From positions 1 to 64,000 of the forward strand of contig CAJOHN010000003.1 of the NCBI GenBank assembly GCA_905234235.1: a DNA stretch of 64,000 bases, in the 5' to 3' direction. The notes under the pieces are model-generated. The model had not been told where the DNA came from. It ran no database searches and was given only the letters and a program-made list of their open reading frames with translations. Made by a program: the position numbers and the translations under genes. Positions 38,001 through 45,203 of this stretch are shown piece by piece (positions within the stretch are counted from its first letter, which is position 1; every line of letters starts with the position of its first letter). This DNA comes from an uncultured Selenomonadaceae bacterium (lineage in GTDB: Bacteria > Bacillota > Negativicutes > Selenomonadales > Selenomonadaceae).

Positions 38001-39232
38001 ATAGAATCCGTTAAGCCCGCGCGTCCGTGCGTTGCGCCTTCGACGATAAATTGTTCCTTAACATTCGCGCCCGAAGCGTTGTAAAGACTTGTGAGCATAC
38101 TCATCGGGACAACGGTATCGGCGTCGCCCGTAATGAACAGCGACGGCATTTTAGCAGAAGAAATTGAATCAATCGGGGCGGCTTCGTGCAAGTAGTAGCC
38201 CGTCAAATTTTTTGCGACCGGATCCATAGCCGAAACGACTGCAGACGGTTGTTTAAGGTAAGCGTCGTTGATTATGCTGAAGACGTCCAAAACATTTGTA
38301 TAGCCGCAATCCTCGACAAGCGAAGTAACATTTTTAGAATCTGCGCGGGCGGCGGCGAGCATTGCGGTAGCGGAACCCATTGAGATACCGTGCAAAGTTA
38401 TCTTGGCGTTTGAATTTCGGCGTGCGATTTCCTGCGTCCAAAGTGCAACGTCTTCACTTTCAGCCGCGCCCATTGTTAGCCAAGTGCCTTCCGAATCTCC
38501 GGCGGCGCGTTGGTCAATCATCAAGACGTTGTAACCGTTGGCGAGATAAGCCGTCGCGTATTGATACATTGCGTCGTGATTGTGACCGTAGCCGTGAATC
38601 AACACAACCCATTTATCGTTTGAATCGTCGGGCGTGTAATGGACGGCATGAAGTTTCAGGTTATCGGAAGAAGTGATGCTCCAATCTTCTTTGGCGGAGT
38701 AATTTGTCGGTTCGTCACCGAGATCTTCGTTCGGGTGGAAAGCAACCGCCGCTATTGCGGGATAACCTGCCGCCGTGCGTTTCAAAGCCGATTCAACCAA
38801 CGTCACAATAGGATCTTGGGTATCGGATTCAATGTTGGCTGACGACAAGCTTGCCGCGTCGATTAAAGTAAGTTTGTTTTCGCCGATCGCCACGATAACA
38901 TCGTTGCCGCTTTTGGACGTGGAATAACTCGCGCCCGAAATGCTTAGCGTGGAAGTTGAATTGAAACCTTCGATAGAATCGTTGCCGTCGCCAGAAACGT
39001 ATTGGAAAAGAACTTTATCGCCGCCGTTGAAAATGGAATCGTCGCCTGCGCCGCCCAAAATTGTTATCGAGTCGCCGTCGTTCTCAATATAATCGTCACC
39101 GTCTCCGCCGTTAATTAAATCATCAGCAGGCTTATAAAATTTGCCGTTGACTTTTACAGTAGCGGCAACATTATAAATTGAGTCATTGCCCTTGCCGCCG
39201 ATTATCGTCGAAGATATGCTGTTATTCTTAAT
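35078..39232 (-). CDS. RTX-like repeat protein with alpha/beta hydrolase domain, C-terminal part of a split giant gene
   Basis: The frame is open back to 39276, but a start codon with a ribosome site is lacking, so this is the rest of the gene that begins at 43770. Seen: RTX-type nonapeptides (GGAGDDSI, GGKGNDSI, GGRGNDTI, GGAGDDYI, GGKGDDQI) that bind calcium in secreted proteins. Between them is a complete alpha/beta hydrolase (VVLIHGYGHNHDAMYQY, nucleophile in LHGISMGSATAM, Asp in ITGDADTVVP, His in EGATHGR). The second half has more repeats of the kind found in surface adhesins. Inferred: a cell-surface or secreted enzyme. No secretion gene is adjacent on this strand; the substrate is unknown. 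Confidence 0.8.
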   Translation of the reverse strand: MKNNSISSTIIGGKGNDSIYNVAATVKVNGKFYKPADDLINGGDGDDYIENDGDSITILGGAGDDSIFNGGDKVLFQYVSGDGNDSIEGFNSTSTLSISGASYSTSKSGNDVIVAIGENKLTLIDAASLSSANIESDTQDPIVTLVESALKRTAAGYPAIAAVAFHPNEDLGDEPTNYSAKEDWSITSSDNLKLHAVHYTPDDSNDKWVVLIHGYGHNHDAMYQYATAYLANGYNVLMIDQRAAGDSEGTWLTMGAAESEDVALWTQEIARRNSNAKITLHGISMGSATAMLAAARADSKNVTSLVEDCGYTNVLDVFSIINDAYLKQPSAVVSAMDPVAKNLTGYYLHEAAPIDSISSAKMPSLFITGDADTVVPMSMLTSLYNASGANVKEQFIVEGATHGRAGLTDSIGYNNAVFRFVAEANGEGWITDNTADGISLRGTKYNDSISNSGTSVTIDTGAGDDFISNYVDSTVLSAALGNSINAGDGNDTIYNNHTYYPTLLGGAGNDSIVVSRGSRTYIDGGRGNDTILGTLADNPGSDWEMGGYATISGGAGDDYISTGYSDNSFIGGGNGNDTIIMSGGNSTVSGGKGDDQITIAEDNEHPNNVLITYSEGDGNDIIYGFRADSTLSISGGNYSSAQSGDDLIITVGENEITLVGAASLSSIKIDDELATPDSSDEVLEEISSVDITGAAQLVEGNNEIDLRGNDESQIISLGGGNQEIFFNNAKKNIAVIGNEATGEKKIHFGDGGNLGVISGSQTNNFVTLGGGADTVALANNARAQVEMNNSGAAKIIPYSGSVTLDNYDASTGAAIQTQTKNIASAVKDNSIQLVDNKVWLDDSTSVEINDSSNSSTLVNLADVSGSAQIIGFTGINGGVVDTHELSGNSLLKGNYAENSSDNQKSKPSNLTSGDGNDTILAGAGDFVDGGGGNNKIFLTPYDLRQTKDGATIASGNNGRNIVANFKAGFDDRNDKILIDDSTSFDFNSFDGDNLYARMDVAQVQLQNISSGDDFIKILETDTTGRDYKTAVAQKGAVIKLGDEIADVYVGDQSGVDFTGYKSSLLADLNNQEDIRFYGINQLTAGEGQSSLIGAASSETLTAGNGDTNIWSRAGRDFMVGNSSADKKGSTVFNFLAGDGVDTISNFEFLTQDNSSTADKINTGDSEIKNAFVSGDKVVVKLSDDSALTLNDAAGKDFQVNNLIAKVDKNISYDGLANYYVANGGSSLTVDSSVGSAEIWLDNSHGTTFIGKIRTLDASDVEGNTSLVGNEFNNTIRAGHGDSSLWGGSANTDDLLIGGNSRNTFFYFTGNGNDSIQNINDGDKVILSDISLDQIISTEITADSVSINFLDGGSLNVDGRENVTYQLADGSKYSANHENLQWDSK

Positions 39233-42200
39233 CCATTGACGGAATTCTTGCCGGGTGCAAAAAATTTGCCGGTGCTATTCAAATTGCCGGGAACATTGTA
39301 AATGGTATCGTTGCCGTCGCCGCTGATGACTGTGACTAACTCGGCAACATTTTCAACGTAATTGTCACCGATGCCCGCGTCGATTGAAACACTTGCGGCA
39401 AAGTTGCTGATTAAATCGTTGCCGCCGAGCGCGTTTATCGTCACGTTTACGCCGCCGTTGGCTATCGTATCATCAGATTTGGTGCCGGTTATGAGCGTGT
39501 CGTTGTTCGTGCCCATGAGGAAAGCGGCACTTTCTCCAAGCCCGACGATATAATCTCCCGCGTTGGCGTTAATGGTCGTATTGTTGACGACGTAAGAATC
39601 TTTAGCCGAAACTTTCAAGCTTGCGTTGTTGTCGAGTCCGAGAATTTCATATTTCTTGCCGCTGCCGACGATTGAAATTTCCTCGTCCTCGTAAACGTTG
39701 AGCGAATTGTTGCCGTTTATTGCAAAGCCTCCGTCGGAGAAGTTGCCGCTTATCGTTCCGTTCAACTCGTTCACTTTGTCGGCATAAACCAAATTGTCTT
39801 CAAAGTGCGCCCTAAGTTCCGTGCCGACTGTCGAATCTTCAGCAATCGTATAAGTTTTTTCGCCGATTGTGAAATCGCCGTTCGTGTCCGTCTTAAGAAC
39901 ATAATAGCTGAGAGTGTCCTCGTTGTCGAGACTTGCGCCACCTTCAATCGTTGCGCCGTTTGAAATGCCGACAACTTTTTCCAAACCGATTGCGTCGGTT
40001 ACAACTTGATAGGAATCATCGCCGTGAACGATAAATTTTTCTGTAAATATCTTGCCGACATAAGGCGAATCTACATAGCCGAGATATTCTTCGCTTTCTT
40101 CGGTCAATGTGCGGCTGAAAATAAATCCGTCCGTCACGCCTTCAACAGAAACATTCATCGGGATAAGAACTTGTTCGCCGTCTTTTTCCAAGTAAGCTTC
40201 TTCCAGCGTGAAAACTTTTGCGTCGGCAGTGACGTTGCCCGCTTCCGCCAACATGAAAGATTTATCTTCGCCGAAACCGGTTGCCACGACGCCCGCGCCC
40301 AAAACAACAATATCGGGCTTGAGGCTGACATTGCCGCTACCCGCGAAAGTCATTCCGTCGTAATTAACAACGTCGTCGCTCGTGGTGAAAATCATTTGGT
40401 CATCAGTCGCCGTCAAAGCCAACTTCGCGGCACTCGTCGTGATTGTTTGATTGTTTATCGTGTAAGTTCCAGCCTCTGAAGTCGTGAAGTTGAGTGCGGG
40501 CATAAAGTTTTTCAAGTCGGTAGCAAAGTCGGTACCTTTGGAGATTTGGAAGAGATTGTGCCCGATAATTACGGAGCCTTTGTTGACTGTCAAAGTACTT
40601 TTCAAATTGCCGAGCGCGTAAGTGATTTTCAATTTGCCGGAGCCCGCGCCGTAAGTCATACCGGTTGCGCCGAAGTTCAAATAACCGTCGCCGTCAACTG
40701 ATTCAAGCGTCACATCTACTAATCGTCCGCCGAGCGAACCCGTCGCGGTGAGTTTAGTATCTTCTTCGATAGTGACGTTGCCGTCTTTGTACCACAGCGA
40801 ACCTTTGAGGCTTGATACTTCGGTTGCGTAGCCGTTAGCGGTTGTTAAATTCATGGCGAGGTTTTCATCGTCGGAAGTGATTTTAATTCCCTTGTCGGCG
40901 TCGAAGGAAACGGAGCCTGTAGAGCCGCTAGACGTGAATTTTAATTCGTTGCCGTCTTCCCAAGCGAGATTCATTTCAGTGCCGTTTTCAAGCGCGAGGC
41001 TGCCGTCTGAGCCGTATATTATCGTGCCGGTGATTGAGGCGTTGGCAGTGCGCGTGCCGTTTACCAAATTCAATTCGGCGTCGGCAAGTTTGAGGTTTGA
41101 AGTATCGTCGTCGGCTTCTACGTCGAATGCAAAATCCTCCGCCGCAACAACTTTGAAGTCGCTATCGTCTTGCAGATAAAAAGTCGAGCCTGCCGCGCAG
41201 GTGAATTTTTCGGTTGCGTTGTCGTAAGAAATGGAGCCGTCGGTTACGTCGAAAGTAAATGTGTTATCGATTTTAACTTTGCCGCCCGCGCAGGTTGAGC
41301 CGGTTTCGCTGATTGTGAGTGTTACGTTTTCGTCGAGAGCGGTAAAGCCTGCGCCGTTGATGATAATCGTGTCGTAATCGGCAAGCACAACTTGAACGTT
41401 ATCGGCGGTCGTCGTGACGTTCATGCCGTTGATTGTGTAGTTGCCCGCCGTCTCCAGCGTGAAGATAAATTCGTCGTCATTGCATTTGAAGTTGGAACCG
41501 ACAGAGATAACTTCTATTGGGTCCGAAGTTTCGGTGGCGTAAATATCAGTGAACGAGCCATTTTGAATTTCAAGCGTCGAGCCGTCAAGATAATCCAAAA
41601 CGAAAGGCGCGCCTTCGTTGGCGGTGTAAACGGTTCTGTCTGCCGTGAATTGCAGGGAGGCAGTGCCACCTGAAGTCCGCAATTCGGTTTCCCATTCATC
41701 GTAAAGCAAAAGATGAGCTTGCGTGCCGTCGGAAGCCGTAACAATTCCGCCGCTGTAATTGATTGAGCCGGTGATTGACGAGATGTTGACAATATCTAAA
41801 TCGTCCGTCGTCAAGACAACGTTCAAAGCGTCGGCTGTCGAAGGCGTGATAGTCAAACCGTTTTGCGGATTAAAAATGATTGAACCGCTGGCGTCGGTGT
41901 TGGCGGTTATCGTCAAGATGTTGCCGTCCTCGAAAACATTTTTAACAACTGTGCCCTCCGCGAGAGAAATTGAGCCGTCGAGTTTGTAAGTGAGCGAGCC
42001 GGTAACGTCAAGGGAAGCAGTACGAGTTTCGCCGTTTCTGGTTACGGAAAGTTGCAAGCCGCCGTCATCGGAACCGGGCGAGAATTTAAGACCGTCCGCG
42101 CCGATAGAAATTGCGCCGCCCGCCGCGTCGGTTGCCTTGAAATTCACAATGTAATCGTCGGAGAATTTGATTTGCAGTTCGGTACCTTCGACGACGTTTA

Positions 42201-43770
42201 AAGCTCCGTCCCAACCGAAAAGGAAACCGCCGCTTAAAACTTCGATGTCAACGGATATGGAACCGTTCGCACTGCCCAGCGCGAGATTCAACTTGCCGTC
42301 GCCGATTTCGGGCGTGATAGAAATTCCGTCCTCAGTCAAAGAAATTTTACTTGCGGCGTCGCCTTGTGCGGTGGCAGTGAGCGTATAATTTTTGAAGGCA
42401 AAAGCAATTTCCGTACCGTCTTTCAAAGTAAGCATGCTTGTTTCGGGGCTGAACATAAATTCGCCGTTGACGGTTAAATTGTTTTCAAAGAACGAATCAT
42501 CGTCGGATGAGTCAGTCATCATCAATCCGTTTTGCGCAGATGTCGAGCCGTCGCGTTTGAGGGAGATGTTAAATGAGCCGCCGTTTTCATCGGGAGTAAA
42601 GATTAAGTTGCCATTCTCGTCCGCCTCGATTTTAAAGCTTGCGCCGATGCCGTTGCCTAAAGTCGTATCGCCGACAACTTCAATTGACAATTCCAAATCG
42701 CTAATTCCCAGCGCGATTTTTGTGCCGTCGGTGAAGGAGAATCTTTTTTCTTCGGTGTCGAAAGTTATAGTGCCGTCGGTGATGTTTAATGAGCCGTTAA
42801 AAACTTGCGTGCCTTTTTTGCTAATCGAAATATTCAATGCGCCGTCGTCGTTGCCGGGCGTGAAAGAAATTCCGTTGTCCGTCAAGGCAATAGCAGTGGT
42901 AGCCTCGCCCGTCGCGGTTACGGTCAAAACCGTGTTGTTTTTCGTCGTGAAGTTGAAACTCGTATCTTTCGCGAAGGTGACGGCGTGGTCGTATCCGAGA
43001 GTAATTGTGCCGCTGGTGCATTCCAATTCGCCGCCGAAAATCGTTTTGTTGTTACGACTAAGTGCAACCGTGAGCGTGCCGTCGCCGGTGTTCGGAACGA
43101 AAGTCAATCCGTTTTCGCCCAAATCCATATTCAAGCCCGCGTCGGCGTTGAAAGCGGTCGCCGTTAATTTGTAGTCGCCGATGTTGAGGACTTCGCTTGA
43201 GCCTTTAACGAGAGTAAATCCTTGTTGAGTGAAATAATTTATTACCGTGCCGAGTTGTTCAAGTTGAAGTTGTCGAACGTCGCTGCCGTTGGTCAAGCTG
43301 AAGTCGCTGATTACGTGTTCGCTTTCGCTAGTGAGGGCGGTGCTACTAAAAATGTAAGCGGAATCGGTTACGAAATGATTTTGGTTGCGCAGAATAAAAT
43401 CGCCGCGTTTAGTGACAAGAGCGAGGTCGGAGCCGGCAGTTATAGCAAGCGTTCCGCCCGTGTAAGTGAATTCGCCGCTGATAAACTCAATCGGGAACGG
43501 TGTCATCGTAATAATATTGCCGTCGCTCGTGGCAGTGAAGTTGAATGTGCCGCCCGAAGCGTCGAAAGTGACGGTTGGAGAATTATCCGCGCCAGCAACG
43601 ACAGCCGAAACTTTACCGCTCGCAATGCCCGAAACTTTTCCGTCATCGTCGAGATTTAGTTCGGCGTCGCCGTCGAGAGCGGTGAAAATTACTCCGTCCA
43701 GCGTGAAAGTCTCGCCGGCAGAAATTATCTGCGCGGTAAACCTTTGCAAATCGAAAACAAAATCCTTCAT
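39202..43770 (-). CDS. Giant surface repeat protein, N-terminal part of a split gene
   Basis: 1522 residues in this frame. It starts MKDFVFDLQRFTAQ, an N-terminus I associate with very large repeat-rich surface proteins of Negativicutes. From about residue 200 a unit of 80-90 residues recurs at least six times, each with a core like GISFTPGNDDGALNISI or LKFSPGSDDGGLQLSV after an LTVTA-type strand. The end turns into RTX-like repeats (SGDGNDTIYN) and then runs out of frame as LRITAYLRR-stop. Reinserting 19 nt after 39232, as found in the neighbouring repeat, joins it to the C-terminal part to give about 2903 residues. AAAGGAGG precedes the ATG. An ECF-type promoter lies 57 bases upstream. Confidence 0.8.
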   Translation of the reverse strand: MKDFVFDLQRFTAQIISAGETFTLDGVIFTALDGDAELNLDDDGKVSGIASGKVSAVVAGADNSPTVTFDASGGTFNFTATSDGNIITMTPFPIEFISGEFTYTGGTLAITAGSDLALVTKRGDFILRNQNHFVTDSAYIFSSTALTSESEHVISDFSLTNGSDVRQLQLEQLGTVINYFTQQGFTLVKGSSEVLNIGDYKLTATAFNADAGLNMDLGENGLTFVPNTGDGTLTVALSRNNKTIFGGELECTSGTITLGYDHAVTFAKDTSFNFTTKNNTVLTVTATGEATTAIALTDNGISFTPGNDDGALNISISKKGTQVFNGSLNITDGTITFDTEEKRFSFTDGTKIALGISDLELSIEVVGDTTLGNGIGASFKIEADENGNLIFTPDENGGSFNISLKRDGSTSAQNGLMMTDSSDDDSFFENNLTVNGEFMFSPETSMLTLKDGTEIAFAFKNYTLTATAQGDAASKISLTEDGISITPEIGDGKLNLALGSANGSISVDIEVLSGGFLFGWDGALNVVEGTELQIKFSDDYIVNFKATDAAGGAISIGADGLKFSPGSDDGGLQLSVTRNGETRTASLDVTGSLTYKLDGSISLAEGTVVKNVFEDGNILTITANTDASGSIIFNPQNGLTITPSTADALNVVLTTDDLDIVNISSITGSINYSGGIVTASDGTQAHLLLYDEWETELRTSGGTASLQFTADRTVYTANEGAPFVLDYLDGSTLEIQNGSFTDIYATETSDPIEVISVGSNFKCNDDEFIFTLETAGNYTINGMNVTTTADNVQVVLADYDTIIINGAGFTALDENVTLTISETGSTCAGGKVKIDNTFTFDVTDGSISYDNATEKFTCAAGSTFYLQDDSDFKVVAAEDFAFDVEADDDTSNLKLADAELNLVNGTRTANASITGTIIYGSDGSLALENGTEMNLAWEDGNELKFTSSGSTGSVSFDADKGIKITSDDENLAMNLTTANGYATEVSSLKGSLWYKDGNVTIEEDTKLTATGSLGGRLVDVTLESVDGDGYLNFGATGMTYGAGSGKLKITYALGNLKSTLTVNKGSVIIGHNLFQISKGTDFATDLKNFMPALNFTTSEAGTYTINNQTITTSAAKLALTATDDQMIFTTSDDVVNYDGMTFAGSGNVSLKPDIVVLGAGVVATGFGEDKSFMLAEAGNVTADAKVFTLEEAYLEKDGEQVLIPMNVSVEGVTDGFIFSRTLTEESEEYLGYVDSPYVGKIFTEKFIVHGDDSYQVVTDAIGLEKVVGISNGATIEGGASLDNEDTLSYYVLKTDTNGDFTIGEKTYTIAEDSTVGTELRAHFEDNLVYADKVNELNGTISGNFSDGGFAINGNNSLNVYEDEEISIVGSGKKYEILGLDNNASLKVSAKDSYVVNNTTINANAGDYIVGLGESAAFLMGTNNDTLITGTKSDDTIANGGVNVTINALGGNDLISNFAASVSIDAGIGDNYVENVAELVTVISGDGNDTIYNVPGNLNSTGKFFAPGKNSVNGLRITAYLRR

Positions 43771-43827
43771 AAATGAAATGCCTCCTTTAAAAACTTAACA
43801 TGCTAAAAAAAATTTACCCCATTACGT

Positions 43828-43856
43828 CAGACGCTTGAAACTCAATTCTATTAGAG
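43828..43856 (-). promoter_or_regulatory. ECF-type promoter of the giant surface-protein gene
   Basis: On the minus strand CTCTAA (43856-43851), 17 bases, CGTCTG (43833-43828), preceded by an AAAAATTTTT stretch. The same two boxes with the same 17-base spacing precede both RiPP precursor genes. It ends 57 bases before the ATG at 43770. Confidence 0.65.
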
Positions 43857-43885
43857 AGTTTTGAAAAATTTTTCCCGCACTAACG

Positions 43886-43920
43886 AAAAAACCTCCGACA
43901 TTACGCCAGAGGGATTTTTT
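43886..43920. terminator. Bidirectional terminator below the antitoxin gene
   Basis: AAAAAACCTCCG pairs with CAGAGG and is followed by GATTTTTT, with one C-A mismatch in the stem and the loop ACATTACGC. On the minus strand it ends the antitoxin unit just before the giant gene's promoter. It belongs to the same hairpin family as 32504-32536. Confidence 0.75.
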
Positions 43921-43921
43921 A

Positions 43922-43999
43922 TCATTTATCGTCGTAATGTGTTCCGCATTGAGAGTAACCGTAGTCTGCAAAGCCGCGCTCACTGAATTTCTTGTGCAT
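43922..43999 (-). CDS. Short ORF overlapping the antitoxin end, 25 residues
   Basis: ATG at 43999 in the +1 frame of the antitoxin, overlapping its last codons and ending before the terminator. It encodes a 25-residue peptide whose middle reads SERGFADYGYSQCGTH. It has the position of a toxin gene but is far too short for a RelE-type toxin. It may be a remnant, a real small peptide or chance. Confidence 0.25.
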   Translation of the reverse strand: MHKKFSERGFADYGYSQCGTHYDDK

Positions 44000-44240
44000 T
44001 AACGAATTTCTCCCATTCTTCTGCCGTGAAACTTACGCATTTGCTTTCGTCAAACTCGCGAATCGACTTTTCCAAGTGTTTTTGATTTTCTTCGCTCCAA
44101 AACGGGTCGAGTTCCAATTTCCCGCCGTACTTTACGCTGTTCACCAATATTTTTATGCAATCTGTCAAGCTCATTCCTGTTTGTTCCTTAAATTCTTTCA
44201 AATCCTCGCTGTCAATCGTAAGACTTATCGTCTCTGTCAT
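43980..44240 (-). CDS. RelB/DinJ-family antitoxin
   Basis: 86 residues. The N-terminal half has the ribbon-helix-helix pattern of RelB/DinJ (ISLTIDSEDLKEFKEQTGMS, LTDCIKILVNSVKYGG). The second half has the family's PFWSEENQKHLEKSIREFDE segment. Such proteins bind DNA as dimers and neutralise a RelE-like mRNA-cutting toxin. A GTG three codons earlier is in frame, but the GAGG site sits 8 bases before the ATG at 44240. No full toxin gene follows before the terminator at 43886-43920, so this seems an orphan. It lies between the giant gene and the RiPP precursors. Confidence 0.75.
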   Translation of the reverse strand: MTETISLTIDSEDLKEFKEQTGMSLTDCIKILVNSVKYGGKLELDPFWSEENQKHLEKSIREFDESKCVSFTAEEWEKFVNAQEIQ

Positions 44241-44258
44241 TTTAATCACCTCAAGCGT

Positions 44259-44287
44259 ATTATAGCAAAAACTTTTTTCTCCGTCAA
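44259..44287 (-). promoter_or_regulatory. sigma-70 promoter of the antitoxin gene
   Basis: On the minus strand TTGACG (44287-44282), a 17-base spacer and a perfect TATAAT (44264-44259), 18 bases before the ATG. It runs back to back with the ECF-type promoter of precursor 1 and could allow autoregulation. Confidence 0.75.
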
Positions 44288-44337
44288 AGAAACAGGGTTA
44301 GGGATTCGTGAAGGGCTGGAAAAAATTTTTTCGGAGG

Positions 44338-44366
44338 CTCTAATGGATTCGGATTTTGAACGTCTA
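44338..44366 (+). promoter_or_regulatory. ECF-type promoter of RiPP precursor 1
   Basis: CTCTAA (44338-44343), 17 bases, CGTCTA (44361-44366), with AAAAATTTTTT just upstream as a possible UP element. It lies 35 bases before the precursor ATG. Both boxes and the spacing are shared with 44646-44674 and, with one change, with 43828-43856. Confidence 0.7.
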
Positions 44367-44401
44367 CATAAGTGAAGTACAAATTTAGGAGGCTGGTAAT
44401 T

Positions 44402-44599
44402 ATGGCGGTTGAACAGAAAAAGGCGGCTTTCGACGAGGCAAAAGATAAGTTAGAGGCGCGAATCGATAACAAAGCCGAAACCGAAGGCGAACTGTCCGAA
44501 GACGAACTCGAAGGAGTTGCGGGCGGCGTCAACGTTCAAAATCTCGGTGGTGCTTTCGGCGGCAGTCTTAACGGCAAGATGATTACTTGCGCCATTTAA
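44402..44599 (+). CDS. RiPP precursor peptide 1 with double-glycine leader
   Basis: 65 residues: a charged leader (MAVEQKKAAFDEAKDKLEA) ending in GELSEDELEGVAGG, the double-glycine site cut by C39 peptidase transporters, then a 23-residue core with one Cys near the end (VNVQNLGGAF...KMITCAI). AGGAGG is 9 bases before the ATG at 44402; an ATG frame opens at 44372 but inside the promoter. The leader is shorter than a Nif11 leader, while the DELExVAGG end is the same as in precursor 2. It probably gives a small modified peptide exported by the NHLM transporters downstream. Confidence 0.8.
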   Translation: MAVEQKKAAFDEAKDKLEARIDNKAETEGELSEDELEGVAGGVNVQNLGGAFGGSLNGKMITCAI

Positions 44600-44645
44600 C
44601 AGTTGATTAGCCGAGAGAAACAAAGTTAAAAAATTTTTTGGCAAG

Positions 44646-44674
44646 CTCTAACGGATTTCAACTTCAAGCGTCTA
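44646..44674 (+). promoter_or_regulatory. ECF-type promoter of RiPP precursor 2
   Basis: CTCTAA (44646-44651), 17 bases, CGTCTA (44669-44674), preceded by AAAAATTTTTT. It lies 80 bases before the ATG at 44755. This is the second of three matching promoters; the leader region before the ATG also copies that of precursor 1 (GGAGGCTGATAATTATG against GGAGGCTGGTAATTATG). Confidence 0.7.
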
Positions 44675-44754
44675 TATAGGCGTAAGGAAAAAGTTAATCA
44701 AGATTACCGCGCCGAAAGGCGTTGTGATAAAAAACATTTTGGAGGCTGATAATT

Positions 44755-45048
44755 ATGTCAGTAGATCAAGTAAAGGCTTTCTTGGCGAAAGCAGAAGAAG
44801 ACGCGGCTCTCGGGCAGAAGCTCAAAGACGCACAAGCAGCTTACACGGGCTCAAAAGAAGACGGCATTAAAGAGGTAGTCCTTCCCATCGCAGCAGCGGC
44901 AGGTTTCACCTTCACGGTCGACGACTTCAAAGCGGCTGCCACAAAGCCTGAAGGTGAAGCGTCCGACGACGAACTCGAAGCGGTTGCAGGCGGCTATGAC
45001 TGCACTGGTCTTGGTTGTTGGCTTACCTGTGCGTTTGTAACTTGGTAA
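44755..45048 (+). CDS. RiPP precursor peptide 2, Nif11-like leader
   Basis: 97 residues. Residues 1-60 match the Nif11 leader type (MSVDQVKAFLAKAEEDAALG, a helical middle, AAAAGFTFTVDDFKAA). The leader ends EASDDELEAVAGG and the core is YDCTGLGCWLTCAFVTW, with Cys at core positions 3, 8 and 12. The Cys-rich hydrophobic core next to a radical SAM enzyme suggests a thioether-bridged or otherwise rSAM-modified peptide; the actual change is unknown. GGAGG is 8 bases upstream. A truncated copy of its 3' end follows at 45055. Confidence 0.88.
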   Translation: MSVDQVKAFLAKAEEDAALGQKLKDAQAAYTGSKEDGIKEVVLPIAAAAGFTFTVDDFKAAATKPEGEASDDELEAVAGGYDCTGLGCWLTCAFVTW

Positions 45049-45054
45049 CCTTGA

Positions 45055-45153
45055 ATGACTGAAGGCGAAGCGTCCGACGACGAACTGTACTCTATTGCAG
45101 GCGGCTATGGTTGCACCGGCTTTGCTTCACAGAAAGAAAGTAAAGAAAATTAG
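45055..45153 (+). pseudogene. RiPP precursor 3, truncated copy
   Basis: 32 residues starting at an ATG 6 bases after the precursor 2 stop. The first part, TEGEASDDELYSIAGGYGCTG, repeats the end of precursor 2's leader and the start of its core. It then diverges into FASQKESKEN. The Nif11 part of the leader is missing and there is no ribosome site. It looks like a decayed tandem copy, although the GG cut site remains. It may still be read through from precursor 2. Confidence 0.6.
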
Positions 45154-45203
45154 GCGGGGTGGAATATCTTCCCTGCTTTTTTTCTAATAACGGAGGGTTG
45201 GAG

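Noticed and set aside
37000-39100. Regular short repeats as a CRISPR array
   Set aside because: The repeats are in-frame RTX nonapeptide codons (GGxGxD), vary in sequence and have no spacers.
39250-39270. Slippage at the T6 run as cause of the giant gene split
   Set aside because: The repeat alignment keeps the upper frame up to VNG, beyond the T6 run. The 19-nt gap explains the change better.
42392-43174. 260-codon plus-strand open frame inside the giant gene
   Set aside because: It is the antisense of a biased repetitive coding sequence, with no ribosome site and no family features. Many similar shadows lie across 35-44 kb.
44995-45045. Splicease-type precursor (tyrosine excision)
   Set aside because: The core begins with YD rather than an internal YG site of the splicease type, and no PlpY-like gene is present.
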